The notes: a model not told the origin generated them from the letters alone. DNA of 64,000 bases from Cotesia glomerata (GCF_020080835.1 NC_058161.1:1-64000); one strand, 5' to 3'; positions 37,730 to 51,236 are shown, numbered from the stretch's first letter. Numbers and translations: made by a program.

Positions 37730-39528
37730 TTTAAATTTTTAAACTTTTATAAAGAAATATGAAAATATATTTCATATTTTTTAAGTTATTTTAAAATTTG
37801 ATGATGAAAATAAAATAAACACTAAAAGTGCCCATTATACTAAAAATTAATATGATTTTTTTTTTTGTTTTTGTTTTAAAACAAATAAATAATTGTTGTT
37901 TTGAATATTATATCTATATAATAAGTAGAAACTGAGTAGAGTAGAACACGAGTTGGCGCAATGAATGGGTTACTGGCTCGCGCCAGTGAAACAGAACCGT
38001 ATAAAGTCCGACTATTACTATTACTATGACTGAAAATATACAATATACAAAAGTCTATATCTATTTTGCTTATATATAATAAGTTAACTCAAGTGAACAA
38101 AACTTTACTCCCTCCCTTAATTGTTATCCAAATTAAACGGAAACCGCTCCTTCTCTTTCAATTTTTTATTTTCATTTCATAAAACAATTTTTATTTTTAT
38201 TTGTTAACCAATTGTTAAATATATACAGTAATACAGTGATACAGTGATTGATAAAAATAATATGCTAAAAATTTGTTAATTATTCTTTAAAAAATCACTA
38301 TCTAGTGGTAAATTTTTTTATTTTTATTGGAATTTAATTTTAATTTTAATAAATATATTTATCTTTATAAGTTCTTCTCTAACAACTGCTAATCTTAAAT
38401 GTTACCACCAGTCGAAAATATAAATATTTATTCAATTTTTGCTGTCTTAATACTATAAAATTTAACAATTAATAATACGTTTTATTACTACTCTACTACT
38501 CGCTTATTTGAGATTTGCATTTAAAAGTAAATAGTAACAGTATTTAAGTAATAAACAATAAATTCTATAATTAAAATTTAATAAGTAAGAAAGATAAAAA
38601 TATTAAAAAAATTTTATTTAATAAAATAATATATATATATTTGAATTAAAAAAAAAAAATAAAAAAAAAAAAAAACTGTGTAAAATTGTAAACGTTAACA
38701 ATTAGACTATATAGGAATAAATTTTGACAAATTTTCTAGATGACCAATATAATTTTTATTATAATATTTAAAATTAGTAAATATATTATAATTATAGTAA
38801 GTATTTATTATTATTCTATACGGTAAGAAGAAAATCAATGGTGATTTAGTGACGTAAGAGTCCCGCCTTAGATTAGACCAATAGCGTCAGTAGTAGCCCC
38901 ACTATTTTATTAAAATAATACAACGCAGAGAATAGCCTAGTATAGAGTGTATAGTAGAGGGTAGAGGAGAGTAGTGATTACTGGTTAGTATAGTATAGAT
39001 ATCGTTTGGTAGACTAAAAGTTGAGTATCGATGCGTACGCTGCACGCCGCCAAGCGTACTCATTCTGAAACAGTCTGCCGTGGTGAATAGATATACTCTT
39101 AAATGCATATATAATATAAATACATACAACTCAATAAATCAACTATTACGGGTTGGAAGTTGGAAAAGTAGAGTACTTTTAATATTATTATTAACGTACT
39201 TGATAAACTTTAATCGCAATAAATTATTGTTGATATAAATATATTTTTTTTTTTTAATAGTATTTGTTTTATTATCTAGCTAGTGTAATAACATCGTGTA
39301 ATACTACTAATACTACGTGTCTGTGTTTTATTTTATAGAAAAATTATATTTATTTATCAAAAGTTTTATTATTATTATTATTATTATTACTATTACAATA
39401 AAATAGTGGTGATTAATTAACAACGAGTGATAGTGAAAATTTAATAAAATATTTAAACGTATATAACTATAATATTATTATTATTTTTAATATATATAAA
39501 AGAGTTGAGTGCATTTTGGATTACCGAG
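37730..39528. other. Divergent interval between CIMIP2 and the Ser/Arg-rich gene
   Basis: AT-rich, with poly-A tracts near 38650. At about 37950-38000 a CpG-bearing block contains the hairpin CTGGC-TCGC-GCCAG and GGCGCAA, within the likely CIMIP2 promoter. The strongest promoter-like block for the plus-strand gene is at 38840-38935. A long 5' UTR of about 590 bp is implied for that gene. Confidence 0.5.
38840..38935 (+). promoter_or_regulatory. Candidate promoter with CRE-like and CCAAT motifs
   Basis: TGACGTAAG at 38850-38858 (CRE/ATF-like), a CCGCC core at about 38863 and ACCAATAG at 38877-38884 cluster within 40 bp, followed by a TTATTAAAATAA stretch that could act as a TATA region. The cluster stands out from its AT-rich surroundings and lies about 0.6 kb upstream of the next plus-strand ATG. 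Use as a promoter is inference; a CRE would suggest an inducible gene. Confidence 0.45.
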
Positions 39529-41105
39529 ATGGCGTTTATGATGCCTGTGGTAAAAAACGAGTGGGATATTTACAAGACTAACCGTAGTAGAAGATCCTCG
39601 GAATGTTCTAATCCTCAGGCGTGTCGTAGTCGTAAGGTTAGTTTTTTTTTTTTTTTTTTCTTCTTTTATATTAACTTATTATCGATTTATATTTCCAACT
39701 ATTTTTGATAAATATTATTTACATTATTATTATCATCATCATAAGCATAACATTTTAAATAATAATAAATTATTCGCCGGTAGATATATTTCATGTATTG
39801 CGCAAGTCTTTTATTTATTTTTTCATACATCAATTTTATAAATGAATTTATTTTTTATTTTTTAATTTATATTATTAATTTATTCGATGACAAAAATATT
39901 TAACGATAAAATTAAAAAGAAAGTGAATTAATTTTTCACTGTGTTTCGTCATTCCTTTTGACTCGTGCCTCTTTTTTTCTTTCCAACAGTTATTATAATG
40001 TATATTATTACAAACGTCTCATTTAGTTAGGTATCATTATCATTAGTTGAAAATAAATAATGCCATCAATAATTTTTTATCATCTGCTACTTTTTTTCTT
40101 TTCTTTTTTTTTTTATCCAACCGAATAATTTTTATAAACCAATATATAATTTTCAAAACGTTATTTTAACTGAAATTAATGTAGTATTAATTGAATTTAA
40201 GTGCATGTACACTTAAATAAATATTCAATAATATTACTGTAATTAAATGTTGTTGTTGTTATTATTATTGTTTATATTAATTTTCAAAATAGAGAACGTG
40301 TCACTTGACTTTTCCAACAATTGGAGAGTATAGGGCCTTGTTTGTAATTAAATTATTGTTATTAATAGTCGAAGAAATAAATAAATAGTATAATTGATTA
40401 CATATATAGTTGTTACAACAAGTAGCACAATTGGATTTATAGTGTGTATCGTAATATTATATGATATCACATAAAGCAATAAGCATTAAACATTAAAACT
40501 AAAAGATATTAATCAAGTGTTTATGTTAATCTGATAAAAATTTATAATTTATAATTACATATTATAAACGGATGAATTTATATTGAGTTGTAGTATTTGT
40601 TATTGATTTTTAAATAATTTATATTATTCTACTGTAATTTATAAAATAATAGTTTTTTTTTTTTTTTTTTTTTTTTTTTTCATCTGTTATTATCTCTAGA
40701 TAATTTATTGATCCTAAATTTTAATATATTATTTACGTTAAAATGAATTTGATAAAAAAATGATTAAAAAAAAAAAAAATTGTTAGTAATTATTGATACT
40801 TAATTATTTAAAAGGTATCTGAATGTTCAAAGTCAGAAGGGCCATCGCTCTCAACATCACCAGGGTCAGATTTTTTAACATCCCCTGCCCACCGTTCAGT
40901 AGCAATGTCTCGTCATTTTTCGCGGACTTCATCACGAACATCTCAAAGTTCTCTCCAAAGTCCATGCAAAAGTACTGGATCATCACCACCTAAAACTGGT
41001 AGTTCAAATTCCCTTAACAAATTTCACAATCGTCTGGTAGATAAACTTAAAAGGTCATTAAAAAAATCAGATGACCGTGGTGAAGATCAAAGAAATTTAT
41101 CGTGA
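39529..41105 (+). CDS. Unrecognised Ser/Arg-rich protein, two coding exons, 132 aa to the first stop
   Basis: I do not recognise this gene. Coding exons: 39529-39636 (36 codons from ATG in context GAGATGG, donor GTTAGT) and 40815-41105 (acceptor TTTAAAAG, phase 0, stop TGA at 41103). The N-terminus MAFMMPVVKNEWDIYKTNRS is distinctive and looks conserved in style. The rest is Ser/Arg/Pro-rich with repeated basophilic phosphosite-like motifs (RRSSE, RHFSRTSS, LKRSLKKSDD) and a segment reading NSLNKFHNRLVDKLKRS that may form a short basic amphipathic helix. No signal peptide or transmembrane segment. It is probably an intrinsically disordered signalling or regulatory protein; that is inference. 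The reading frame stays open and protein-like beyond the TGA (see the next entry). Exon-exon continuity rests on splice consensus and phase only. Confidence 0.75.
39637..40814 (+). other. Intron of the Ser/Arg-rich gene
   Basis: 1.18 kb, AT-rich, with poly-T tracts at about 39640-39659 and 40652-40680. No further exon recognised. Confidence 0.65.
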
Positions 41106-41321
41106 AACAGTCAAGGGGTTTTGAGTCTTTCACCAGTATCTGGTTATCACCGAATTAGCTCAAAACCCATCGAGATAAATAATTCAACAAGACGAATTTC
41201 GGCACCTCCGGTATCAAGGATTGCTATATTAGAAGATAACACTGATAGCAATGATAACAATGATATAAATGATACTACTAAAGTGGTGCGGTCATGTCCG
41301 GATCGATCTGCTGCATGGTGA
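41103..41321 (+). other. In-frame extension after TGA: candidate stop-codon readthrough region
   Basis: After the TGA at 41103-41105 the same frame runs 71 codons to TGA at 41319-41321. The extension begins NSQGVLSLSPVSGYHR and includes STRRISAPPVSRIAILEDN and VVRSCPDRSAAW. It keeps the Ser/Arg/Pro composition and RxxS motifs of the upstream part, quite unlike the Lys/Asn/Ile/Tyr-rich frames that random AT-rich sequence gives here. The stop context is TCG TGA A. Possible explanations are regulated readthrough, a base error in the assembly, a recent nonsense allele, or an unrecognised small splice event. Selenocysteine is unlikely because Hymenoptera studied so far lack the Sec machinery. Confidence 0.6.
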
Positions 41322-41386
41322 ATTTTTTATTATTTTATTATCAAATATCTCAACGTTATTATCATCATCATCATCATCATCGATAC

Positions 41387-41426
<40 letters not shown>

Positions 41427-41936
41427 CTTTGATATGTAAAACAATATTAAAATATTAATTACGTGTCACAGTGTACTACTAGTCTGATGATAATGATATA
41501 TTTTTTTTTAATTTGACATGTCCAAGTAATTGTATTGAGTAAAATGGTACACTGAATAAATTATTAGCTAAACTACTATACGGTTACGAGACGACTACTA
41601 TCGACAACTACCATTACAATCATCAAGTAAATTATCTATATATATATAAGCGAATAAAACATCAGCAATAGCTTATTGTGTTGCTACACTATTATTTAGT
41701 CGTTCCTTATTCTTTTTCATTATTTATTTCGTTTCAGTAGTTAAAATTTAAAAGATTATCGATTATATACAACGAGTACTACACTATTATAAAGACGATT
41801 ATATATTGGGGTTGTGGAAGCTTGATTGTTTATTTATCAATCATGTCCACCTAGTATAATTTATTATTTGTATTACAATTGTAGTAGAGACTAGTCGATT
41901 TGAGGTTAGTGTTATCTCTAAAAATATCGCGATATT

Positions 41937-41973
<37 letters not shown>

Positions 41974-44900
41974 TGACGCTGTAATTAGTTAATTTTTTAA
42001 CAATAAGTTGTCCTAGTACATGTTGATATTGACTCATTATAATAAATTTTTATTAATTAAAATTAATCGTTTTTTTTCTTTTTTTTTTTTTTAAACTGCA
42101 GATAAATAATAAAAAGTAAAGAAAAAAATATTTTCACTAACAGCAAGTTACGAGGTACCCTAATATAGAAACGACATTGCAATTATTATTATTATTAATA
42201 TTATTGTTATTTCTGTACTTCATGATCATTTTTCTGCGTAGTGGATTTGATGATATAGTACTAATTGATTTTATTCAATCATTTTAGCTCCCAATACTTT
42301 TCTAATTAAAAACAAAAACGACAATCAACTAGATTATTTTTCGTTTTATTACAAAAGAGTGGGGTGAAATCAAAAATGTTTAATCATTGATATTTTTTCA
42401 TTATTAAATCAGTTTATTTGAAATTAGAAATAAAATAAAATAAAGTTATACATTATTAATAATTATGATAAGAGCTATTCACAAAAAAAAAGTGTCGTCC
42501 TTCTGGTCATAATAGATATATATATTTTTTTTTTAAATTATAAAAAGAAAAATTATTTATTATTGTTATTCTATTCAAAAATTTATTTTGTAATTCTTTA
42601 TTATTATTATTTATCACAATTGTAAATACTTGATAATTTTTTTACTTTTGAGCTTTTTAAAATTAAATGCAAGTTGTTCGTTAGATTTGTAAATATCATG
42701 TCAATGATAATGATAATAAAATAATAATTTTATGAAAAGTTCATATAGAAAAATAAATTTTTAAGTAGAGATACAAAACAGAATTTTTTCAATGAAGAAT
42801 AATTAACAGTTGAAATTTTAAAAACATCTTTTAAAAGTTAATTTTACTACACATGATAATAACAATAATAATAAAAATAATGATAATCATATTAGTTCTT
42901 AACTCTTGATAAATTTTATTATTAGAACTGCTTTGGTAATTGTATTCAATTAATAATTGATTTAGTTTATTTTATTTACATCACGGTTTTACCGGGAACA
43001 ATTAAAAAGTATATGTACCGTATGTAATTCTGTGATACAATATGCTGTAAGAATAGATTTATTTTGCGAATATAAAAAAATTAAAATAAACAAAAATTGG
43101 TGAGAGTAAAATTAATAATTATTATACGTAAATATATAAATAAATGAATAAATAACGATAAAAAAAAAAACAAAAAAAAAAAAAAACAAAAATTCTATTT
43201 TAAGTTATAATTAATCGGCAAGTCCGATAGTGAGAGTCGATTTCTCATTCAATTAGTCTTTTAGTTATTATTATTGTATTAATTAATTAAATATAAAGTC
43301 GTCTCGAAATCAATAAAATATAAATTTATATACGCCGTAATAACCCTAAGATTAATTAAAAATCGTACTTGAGTAATTGATAAAAATAATAATAGTAATA
43401 ATAATATGATAAAAATAAAAATTTAAATAAAATCGCCTATACATTTTGCATTTGATAGTATTAGAGGGTTAAAATAAGTGATTTGATAAATTTGGTAGTT
43501 TTGTGGATAAGTGAGGAAAAAAAAGAAGCATAGATTAAATTTTTCATTAATTAATATAGTATTATTATTATTATTATTGTTAATTAATTATTATTTACAA
43601 TTGTTTGAAAAAACGGGGATAATTAAAAAATTGTCGCTTTATATTTATTATGTAAGACTGCTTTTATGAAAGATACGATGATAAATAATAACAATAGTGT
43701 GTAAGATCGTTATTTACTGGTGCTGGGTTATACGGATAAATAAATAAATATTTTAATATATTGAACATTAAGTTTTAATTAATTATGAAAGAAAATACAA
43801 AATATTATTCAAACTTAGTGTTTAATTTATTTATTCGTGAATGCCTTATGACCTGAACTGATTAGACTGTGAATAATATCTTGGATAATAATATTTATTC
43901 ATAGATAAAAAAATGTTAAATATATATTCATTATTAATGATCAAGTGAGATAACGATCTATTTATTGCAGTGATTTTTAGCTTAGTAATAAACGAGCCAA
44001 TTATAATATTAAAATATTGTATATATATATGTATTTCTTTTTTTTTTTTTTTTTTCGCACGGCTATATATACTTTCATTATTATAAAATTTTTATTAGAT
44101 GTTACAGTTTTGTTATCATTTAATTTTTTTATTGATTCGATTATTACTGAAGCAAAAAAATCACACAGTTTATGAATTGTGAGAATCGATAATTAATTAA
44201 GAGTTCACTATGTATATATTATATTATGTGTTTGTAATAGTTTGGGATTTTTTGAGCCGATTTTTGGACACATGGATAAGATTATATTTAAACAGTTTGA
44301 TCATTAGTTATTAATTTTAGTATGAACAGTGTCGAATAATTAAGTTTTTCACGTTTTTGCTCAGACGTAATAAAGTATTTTGTTTCTTTTTTTATTTTCT
44401 CTTAAAATTAAGTAATTTATTTATTGATTAATTAATATCATTATTATTACTTTAATTTATTTTTTTTTATTGATTCTAGTATACGATTAGTTTTATTGAT
44501 TACTTTTATGATATATACTTGTAAAATGACAAATACTATTATTATTAAATTCAAATTTGGCTGTTTATATATTTTATCTTATTCATGATTAAATATCACT
44601 GCCAAAAAACCCAGGTTTAATCATAATATATATAATAGTTGAATTAAGGAAATGGAGAAAAATTATTTTTCTTAAATTTTTGTCAATTATAAACATATTA
44701 TTTTTCAGTGTTTTGTTTTTTTGTTTTAACTTTTATATTTTTTAAGATTATAGTTTTATTAATTAGAAATAAGTAGTTTTTTTTTTTTTTTTTTTTTTTT
44801 TTTATATCACTTTAAAACCTTGATATTAATATTTAAAAAAATAATCAGCAGCAGAATTTTAAAATACATTAGAAACATTGAATAGATTATCGTTTTATTA

Positions 44901-46428
44901 TATTAATTAATAATTTTGGATATTCAAGGTTTTATAATAAAATGATGTTTTAACATTCCAGTGTATTTGTAAACTATGTATATCTATAACTACGAAATTT
45001 TTATAATGAATATTAAAGATTTAATAAAATTTATGTTGAAAAGTAATTGTAACTACATCACCAAAATAAAAATGTAATAACAATAAAACTAAAACAAATG
45101 AAATAAAATTGTTTTGGATGCTTGAATTATTAAAATGACAATGTATAGCGATTTTTATGACATGTGTTAAATAAAATTTTAAACAGTTATTATTATCGTT
45201 TCAATTTATTTATTAACTCCAATCAATATAAACCTAAGGATTAGAAATTTACCATTATTTAAACAAACTTATAATTAAGAAGTATATTGTTTATGTTTAT
45301 CAATAAAAATAATCAATTTCAAATAAATTAATAATATTATTAGATAATTATTAAATTTATATGTGGTTACGCCATTGGGATTTACAAATGGAAATTTCCA
45401 TCATTGCACGTGTAAGTGCCCGCTGTGAGATCAAGAACCCAAGAATTTGACTCATTACGATAAGTTATTTAATATCACTTATTACCGTGTTTAATGTTTT
45501 TTTTTTATTAATTAATTAACTAAATGATTGATATTTTTAAAAATTTTAATGAAATTTGTTTATTTTTTTTAACATTATTAATTTTTATTATTTATACAGT
45601 TATGTACAAAGTTCAAGACCATATATAATAGATATTACCATAAGATCAAGTCACGGACATATTATTATTATTATTATTATCATTATTATTTATAATTCGA
45701 TTGAGATAAATCGAAAAACAGAGTGTATATTTTTATAAATTTTTATCATTTTTTACATTAGTTAGAGTAAAAAAAATAATAAAAATAGTTTATCATAGTG
45801 TGCTTACGATAATTTACTGTTATAGTTAATTATTTAATTGTCTGTAATATTCAATAAAATTTAATAAAAAGTGAATTTTAAATCAAAATTTATTCAGTCA
45901 TTTGAATATGTAGCTTTCGAGTTATTTTATCAGCACAAATTGTATAAAATTATGTTTTATTTACTATGTATTTATTTATAGAATAAAACAAATATGTATG
46001 TCTTAATAAAATAACAACTATCACGATAATAGTGATGACTATGATGATCGAATCCTTGAAATGTATTTTTATTGAGTGAAATTTTTCTTCTTACGTTGAG
46101 AAACATTTTAAGAATAGTGATGTATAAAAAGAAAAAATAAAAAATAAAATATGAAAAAAAAAAAAAAAAAAACAAATACACAATAAAGTCACTTTACTGT
46201 GATTGGAAACTTGCCGAAAATTTAAATGTGTAAAATTGTAACACATGGTAAGAACGTGATTTGTATATTAGTACCCGTATAATCAACGTGTCACAATTCA
46301 CAATAATATATTTACTAGTTATACATATTATACGTACATTACATGTGTGTATATATATTACTGTTAGTCGCGACAGAACAAGTTACCAGTGTTATTTTTG
46401 GACTAAACAAACTACATAATCGGTGGGT
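41322..46428. other. 5-kb AT-rich interval without recognised genes
   Basis: It probably begins with the 3' UTR of the Ser/Arg-rich gene (first AATAAA at 41555-41560). The rest is microsatellites ((ATC)n 41360-41381, (TTA)n about 41387-41425, (TAA)n near 41940), poly-T runs (44041-44056, 44777-44803) and featureless AT-rich DNA. Open frames at 45556 (+) and 45972 (-) are low complexity. Nothing else is supportable. Confidence 0.6.
41387..41425. repeat. (TTA)n microsatellite
   Basis: Trinucleotide run of about 12 units directly after an (ATC)n run, about 65 bp beyond the second stop codon. Confidence 0.9.
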
Positions 46429-46471
46429 ATGTTGTGGCGCTTGGCGCTTCAAACGCTCCAATGTATTACAG
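46429..46471 (+). other. Exon-like block: ATG, hydrophobic start, splice donor
   Basis: A GC-richer block contains an ATG followed by MLWRLALQTLQCIT, a signal-peptide-like start, and then the donor-like CAG|GTGAAT with phase 1. There is no family match. Joined to the acceptor at 52590 the frame would continue for 60 codons with several cysteines, but one in three random joins would be in frame. Speculative. Confidence 0.15.
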
Positions 46472-49046
46472 GTGAATAGTTTAGTGTCTCAACGCCTACG
46501 ATAGTATTAATTTTTATTTGCTTTTGTTATTATTTCGAGTTTATAATTAAAAAAAATTACGTTTGTTAATATTTTTGTACACTGCTTTTATACTGTAAGA
46601 TTTTAAAATATTTAACAAAGTTAGTTAGTAAAATTTATTATACTTATTATCGTAATTATATATAATAAGTTTAATATCATTGAAGCGTCCAAAAAAATTA
46701 ATAACGTGGATACATTACACAAGAGATAGATATTTAAAGTTACAATTGGTCAATTTACTCTTGCATCATAACGTTAGTAAAATCAAATAAAATAAATGTA
46801 ATATAAATAAAAGTAAAAAAATTATCATCTGGTTTTTATAAATATTCTATTATTAAAGCAGTTAAGGATAAAGATAAAAATAAAAACTGAATTTAATAAA
46901 TATTTACACACAGACTTGTATTCTAAAATTAACCAATATAAGTATGTAAATGTAAATGCGTATTTATCATGCCTATTTAATCAATGTTAATCTTTTTCAA
47001 TAACAATTCATAGCCACATGACCGATCGGCATAACCACAATTGAGGTCATCATGTTATGAAAAATATATAGCAAAAACATAAATATTATTAACACACAAA
47101 TAAAAAAGAATAAAAAATATATATCTACATTTGTTGACAGGAAATATACTGGCGCCAGTTAGTTAACAACGTAATTATTATTGCAATACACGGTAATAAT
47201 CTAAATAAATAATAATAATAATAGTAACCAATTTGTATATGGTTAAAATACTAATAGACAGTGACTCAAATTTGAAAAGAAAAGTTGACTTGTGACGATG
47301 GACGAACGACTAAAAGGTTTCTTTCGCATATCATTATAATATTACATAATTACATCCATGAATACCATTATATACAGATATATATATATATTTATATTTA
47401 TAGATTATGATACACTTTGTAAGCAAAATTGAAATGCATGACTCAGATTTCATGATTAGTTATTGTGACGTCACTTTAGCGATTAAAATATGTCTTAAGG
47501 TCTATCATATCGGGGGGAAAAAAAAAAAAAAAAAAAAAAAAAATAAGATAAAATCAACTCTTCGACACGTATCAATTAAAAGTCAGTGGCCTGTGTAAGC
47601 TGTTTAGTGATAATATAAGTATATAGATAAATATCTTTAATATATGATTAATAGGATAAAGGCGCGGCCTCGATGACGTCTTGAATTCTTGGCAAGGACG
47701 TAGACAACGATCAATAAAAGTAACGTTTCTTTTCCGTGGTATACATTTTTCGCTCAATTAAATACTATGTACCCACATAATATTTTTACGTCTAAGAGAA
47801 AACCAAGGGAAACCAGTCTTGACTTGTTATATATATATATACATAATTTTACATTGGTATATGTGCTTTACATTGGCGTAATCACTTACTATTTGTCATT
47901 TTTATATTTCATTAGATTAATTTCTCTAAACTCATATTTATATAACTGACCCAACCATCGTTGTTTCTATTATTAGATTTGTGTTAATAAATTATCTTAT
48001 TAACGTTAATGCGCAGTTTTATGAATGAAATATTTTTTTGAATACTTGCGATTTATCTAATTATATTGATAGAGTGACATCTATAAATCGAGCTTTAATA
48101 CTATAAATGTGCGCCTCCATTAAATTGTTTTCGATAAAATAGAAAATTACTTTACCGATTGCTTCATTTTCATTATTTCAAGTCATAAAACTTATCTACT
48201 GGAGATATGTTGTCATTCGTTGGTGGAATTCCTTTCATTTTGATCAGCGACCAAGAGATATTTAATATGATTTAAAATTTTAAATTTTCGACTCGATAGG
48301 TTTTAAGAAATTTAAAAAATGAATTTCCCAAAATCGCGTTTTAAAAAAACAGCCTGTTAAATGTCGCTTACCGCAGTGAAATTGAACAAACGGTGCCAGT
48401 AAAGTAAGGTTATAAACATCTAATAGTCGGTAACGTTACATTGGTAACATTACATTGGTAATGTACATTGGTATACTGATAATCAGTATATATACCTAGG
48501 TATTGTGAAAATCAGTATACTTATTGTGATAATCAAAATACTACGTATTCTAAGTAGCACAATACCAAGTATTCTGATTATCAACAAAAAATATCCTTAG
48601 TAGCAAAATACTTTTTTCTCAGTGAGGGAATAATTGATATTTCAAAAGTAATAAAAAAAAAAAAAAAATAAGAAAATTAAAAATACGTTTCGGCAAAGTG
48701 TTGACGTTAAAATTTACTCTGTGAATTTTTTAATAAAAAAATTATTAAAAAATTTTCAAGACATGCATTTATGTAATAATTTATACAGTGGCTGCATGCA
48801 CATCCGATGTACTTGTGGTATTTTGCATGTCTCAAGTTTGATTTCAAATATTCGAGTCGTGTATCAGTTGGCTCATCCGCTCGTCGTTCTTTTTTATGAT
48901 TCACTTACACTTTATTCATCCCTAAATATATATAAGTATCCTTGATTCGATCTCAAAGTACCTTTATACATATATACATAACCATAAGTTTTACAGTTTT
49001 ACAGTTTTATTTTACGTATACTTGGCAAATTGATTAACAGAGGATG

Positions 49047-49077
<31 letters not shown>

Positions 49078-50656
49078 TTGATTAACTTTTGTTGCACGTA
49101 AATCAGTAAGTAAAGGGGAAGGGGAGGGGGGAGGATATAACTTGAAGTCTGAACTTTCGGACTTGAAAATTTTTTATATTTCGTTTAGGAAGCGTTTTTT
49201 TCTTTTTTTTTTTTTCTATCCGTCAAGATTAAAATTTTTTAAATCTTTTTTTATTTTGGTTTTTACAATCACGCGTGTACTTAGATATTTAAATAGAGAA
49301 AGAGTTAAGATTAAATCGTCGACCTAAATCTCAACGCGTCAATTTTTGTCTTTCATCGTAATATAAGCTTGTACACATTTTTCATTTTTTTTAATCTTTG
49401 GGTATGATCGTTAGATTGCGGTCATATAGCTGCGGTCTTATACAATATAATATGTACATATAATATCACATCTCCTGGTTATTATGGACCTCAAAAATAT
49501 ATGTTATGTGTATATATGTATAGATGTATCTTTTAGATGAATAGAGATCATTTGCTACAGTCTACAGTTTATAGTAAAGACTAATAATAATAACAGCAAC
49601 ATTATATATCTATCTGTATTCGACTGTAATGCTCTATACCCTTACAGACGTTATCAGTTGGTAAACAAACTCAGCAGCAAATACTCCTATACGCGATCTA
49701 TGTTACGAGTTTATGTAAATTATTATACATAGATACACATATATTTAATATGTTTTTATATTATTTTTAATTGAATTTATATAAATATTATCGATTAATC
49801 GCCACAACTACTTGTACTCTGAATTTTTAAATTAAATAAGTACAAAAAATTTTTAATTAATTTAAAAATAAAAAATTATTTTCCTTATTAAACTCATTGA
49901 TCCATCTGCTATAAATGTAATATGGCGTTTTACGTAAAATTTTAATTTTAATTGTATGTATATAGATGGAAAAAAAAAAATTTGAATCAGATGAATGTGA
50001 AAATGCAATTTTGTTCGCGTCACGGCGGAAAATCGAATGGGAATTTGAAAGCCGAGCGAAAAGTTATGCTTGTTACACGTTCGCTATAACTTTTTTTAGT
50101 GGTCCTACACTATCATAGGTCCGACTTGTTCCTGCATCCACATGCACATTCATCACTTGAATTTGCAATCGGATTATCACGAGAATATAATTTCCATTTA
50201 TTTATTCTACGTCACAACTTAATAACTGGTGTTGATGATCTATGTAATAACTAAAAACACATATTTTCACATAAATATTAAATATATATGATCAATTTCC
50301 TTAATATATCATCGGCTATAATAATTACTGATGATGATGATGATGATAATAGTGTTATTGTTAATATGAGCACACTGGGATTTCCGTACTCCCGTAATGA
50401 CTTTAACCCTCTGGGTATAGTTGTTATTGTTATTATTGATACTGTTATTGTGATAACTCACGGAAGTTATGTAACAAACATGTGTGGCAAGTCTCGGTAG
50501 CTGGACGTCGTCATCGTAAACCTGAATGAGTGTTTAGTTCCTCTACTATTATTACATTAGCTGTATTATCAAACCATAATCTATCAAACTACATTAAATT
50601 CAAATTTGTATCTACATTTATACCATTGTTGGTTTAACCGGTAAATTTTATTCATA
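46472..50656. other. AT-rich interval with small GC-richer blocks
   Basis: No gene recognised. It contains a palindromic ACTGGCGCCAGT near 47149, poly-A runs at 47518-47542 and 49046-49073, a GC-richer block at 47655-47760, short repeated TTACATTGGTAA-like motifs at 48425-48470 with a dyad at 48472-48492, and a CACTGAGAAAAAA-type inverted end near 48610-48628. Open frames crossing these blocks lack support. Confidence 0.5.
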
Positions 50657-50898
50657 CACTGATAAAAACATTAACTTGACTCAAGAGCCAAAATCTTAAA
50701 TCAAGAATTCCATTTTGAAGAAAATGATTTTCTTGAGTCAAGAAAACAAATTCTTGAGACAAAAAAAATTTACTTAAATCAAGAATAATTTCTTGACTCA
50801 AGAATTTATTCTCTTGACTGAAGAAAATCATTTTCTTCAAAATGGTATTCTTGGTTCAAGATTTTGGCTCTTGAGTCAAGTTAATTTTTTTATCAGTG
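50657..50898. mobile_element. 242-bp hairpin MITE, CACTGATAAAAA ends, TA target duplication
   Basis: It begins CACTGATAAAAACATTAAC and ends with the near-perfect reverse complement, GTTAATTTTTTTATCAGTG. About 110 bp of each half pairs with the other, including AACTTGACTCAAGAGCC near both ends, and several TCTTGACTCAAGA-like short palindromes lie inside. TA flanks both ends; TTCA also occurs on both sides, so a longer duplication is possible. No coding sequence. Ends and TA duplication fit a Tc1/mariner-derived element. Confidence 0.88.
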
Positions 50899-51134
50899 TA
50901 TTCATACTGCAGGCGCTATTTTTCATTGATAAAATCATTAATATTTTTATTACTCATAATCTTACATTTTAATAAAAAAAAAATAAACAATTACAATCAT
51001 CTAATTTGAAAAAATTAAAATTAATTTCTATTTATTTATATATAGAATTAAGAGTTAGAGTCAGAGATAGTATTAGGAGTTGGAGACAACTGGTATAGAG
51101 CTCCCAGCTGATTATTCATTTACCGTTCCAACAG
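50899..51134. other. AT-rich spacer
   Basis: No feature seen apart from a pyrimidine-rich run ending CCAACAG at 51134, which forms the acceptor-like start of the next block. Confidence 0.5.
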
Positions 51135-51236
51135 TGTCGGAACGTGCTTTGCGATCAAGCGCCGAGTAATGTTTGCCACCGTAGTGTTCCTCGTAACCCG
51201 TACCAACCTCATGCACACCGCTTGAGCATCGTATGG
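51135..51236 (+). other. Exon-like GC-richer block, 102 bp, between acceptor and donor consensus
   Basis: Acceptor TTCCAACAG ends at 51134 and donor GTATGT begins at 51237. One frame is open throughout and reads CRNVLCDQAPSNVC at its start; another frame on the opposite strand is also open and reads EVGTGYEEHYGGKHYSALDR. With plausible frames on both strands and no family match, it may equally be a non-coding exon or a conserved regulatory block. Confidence 0.25.

Noticed and set aside
41103..41105. TGA as a selenocysteine codon
   Set aside because: No SECIS-like structure was evident, and hymenopterans studied lack selenoprotein machinery; readthrough or error is more likely.
47572..47757. 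61-codon minus-strand ORF with CIPRKRNVTFIDRCLRPC
   Set aside because: Non-ATG start, no splice or family support; it lies in a small GC-richer block.
48420..48630. Repeated TTACATTGG motifs and a CACTGAG end as a complete MITE
   Set aside because: Only one plausible terminus (shared with 56620) was found; the other end could not be located.
50288..50500. 70-codon plus-strand ORF with MSTLGFPYSRNDFNPLG
   Set aside because: Starts in an AT-rich region and runs through an Asp repeat; joining it to the block at 51135 gives an early stop.
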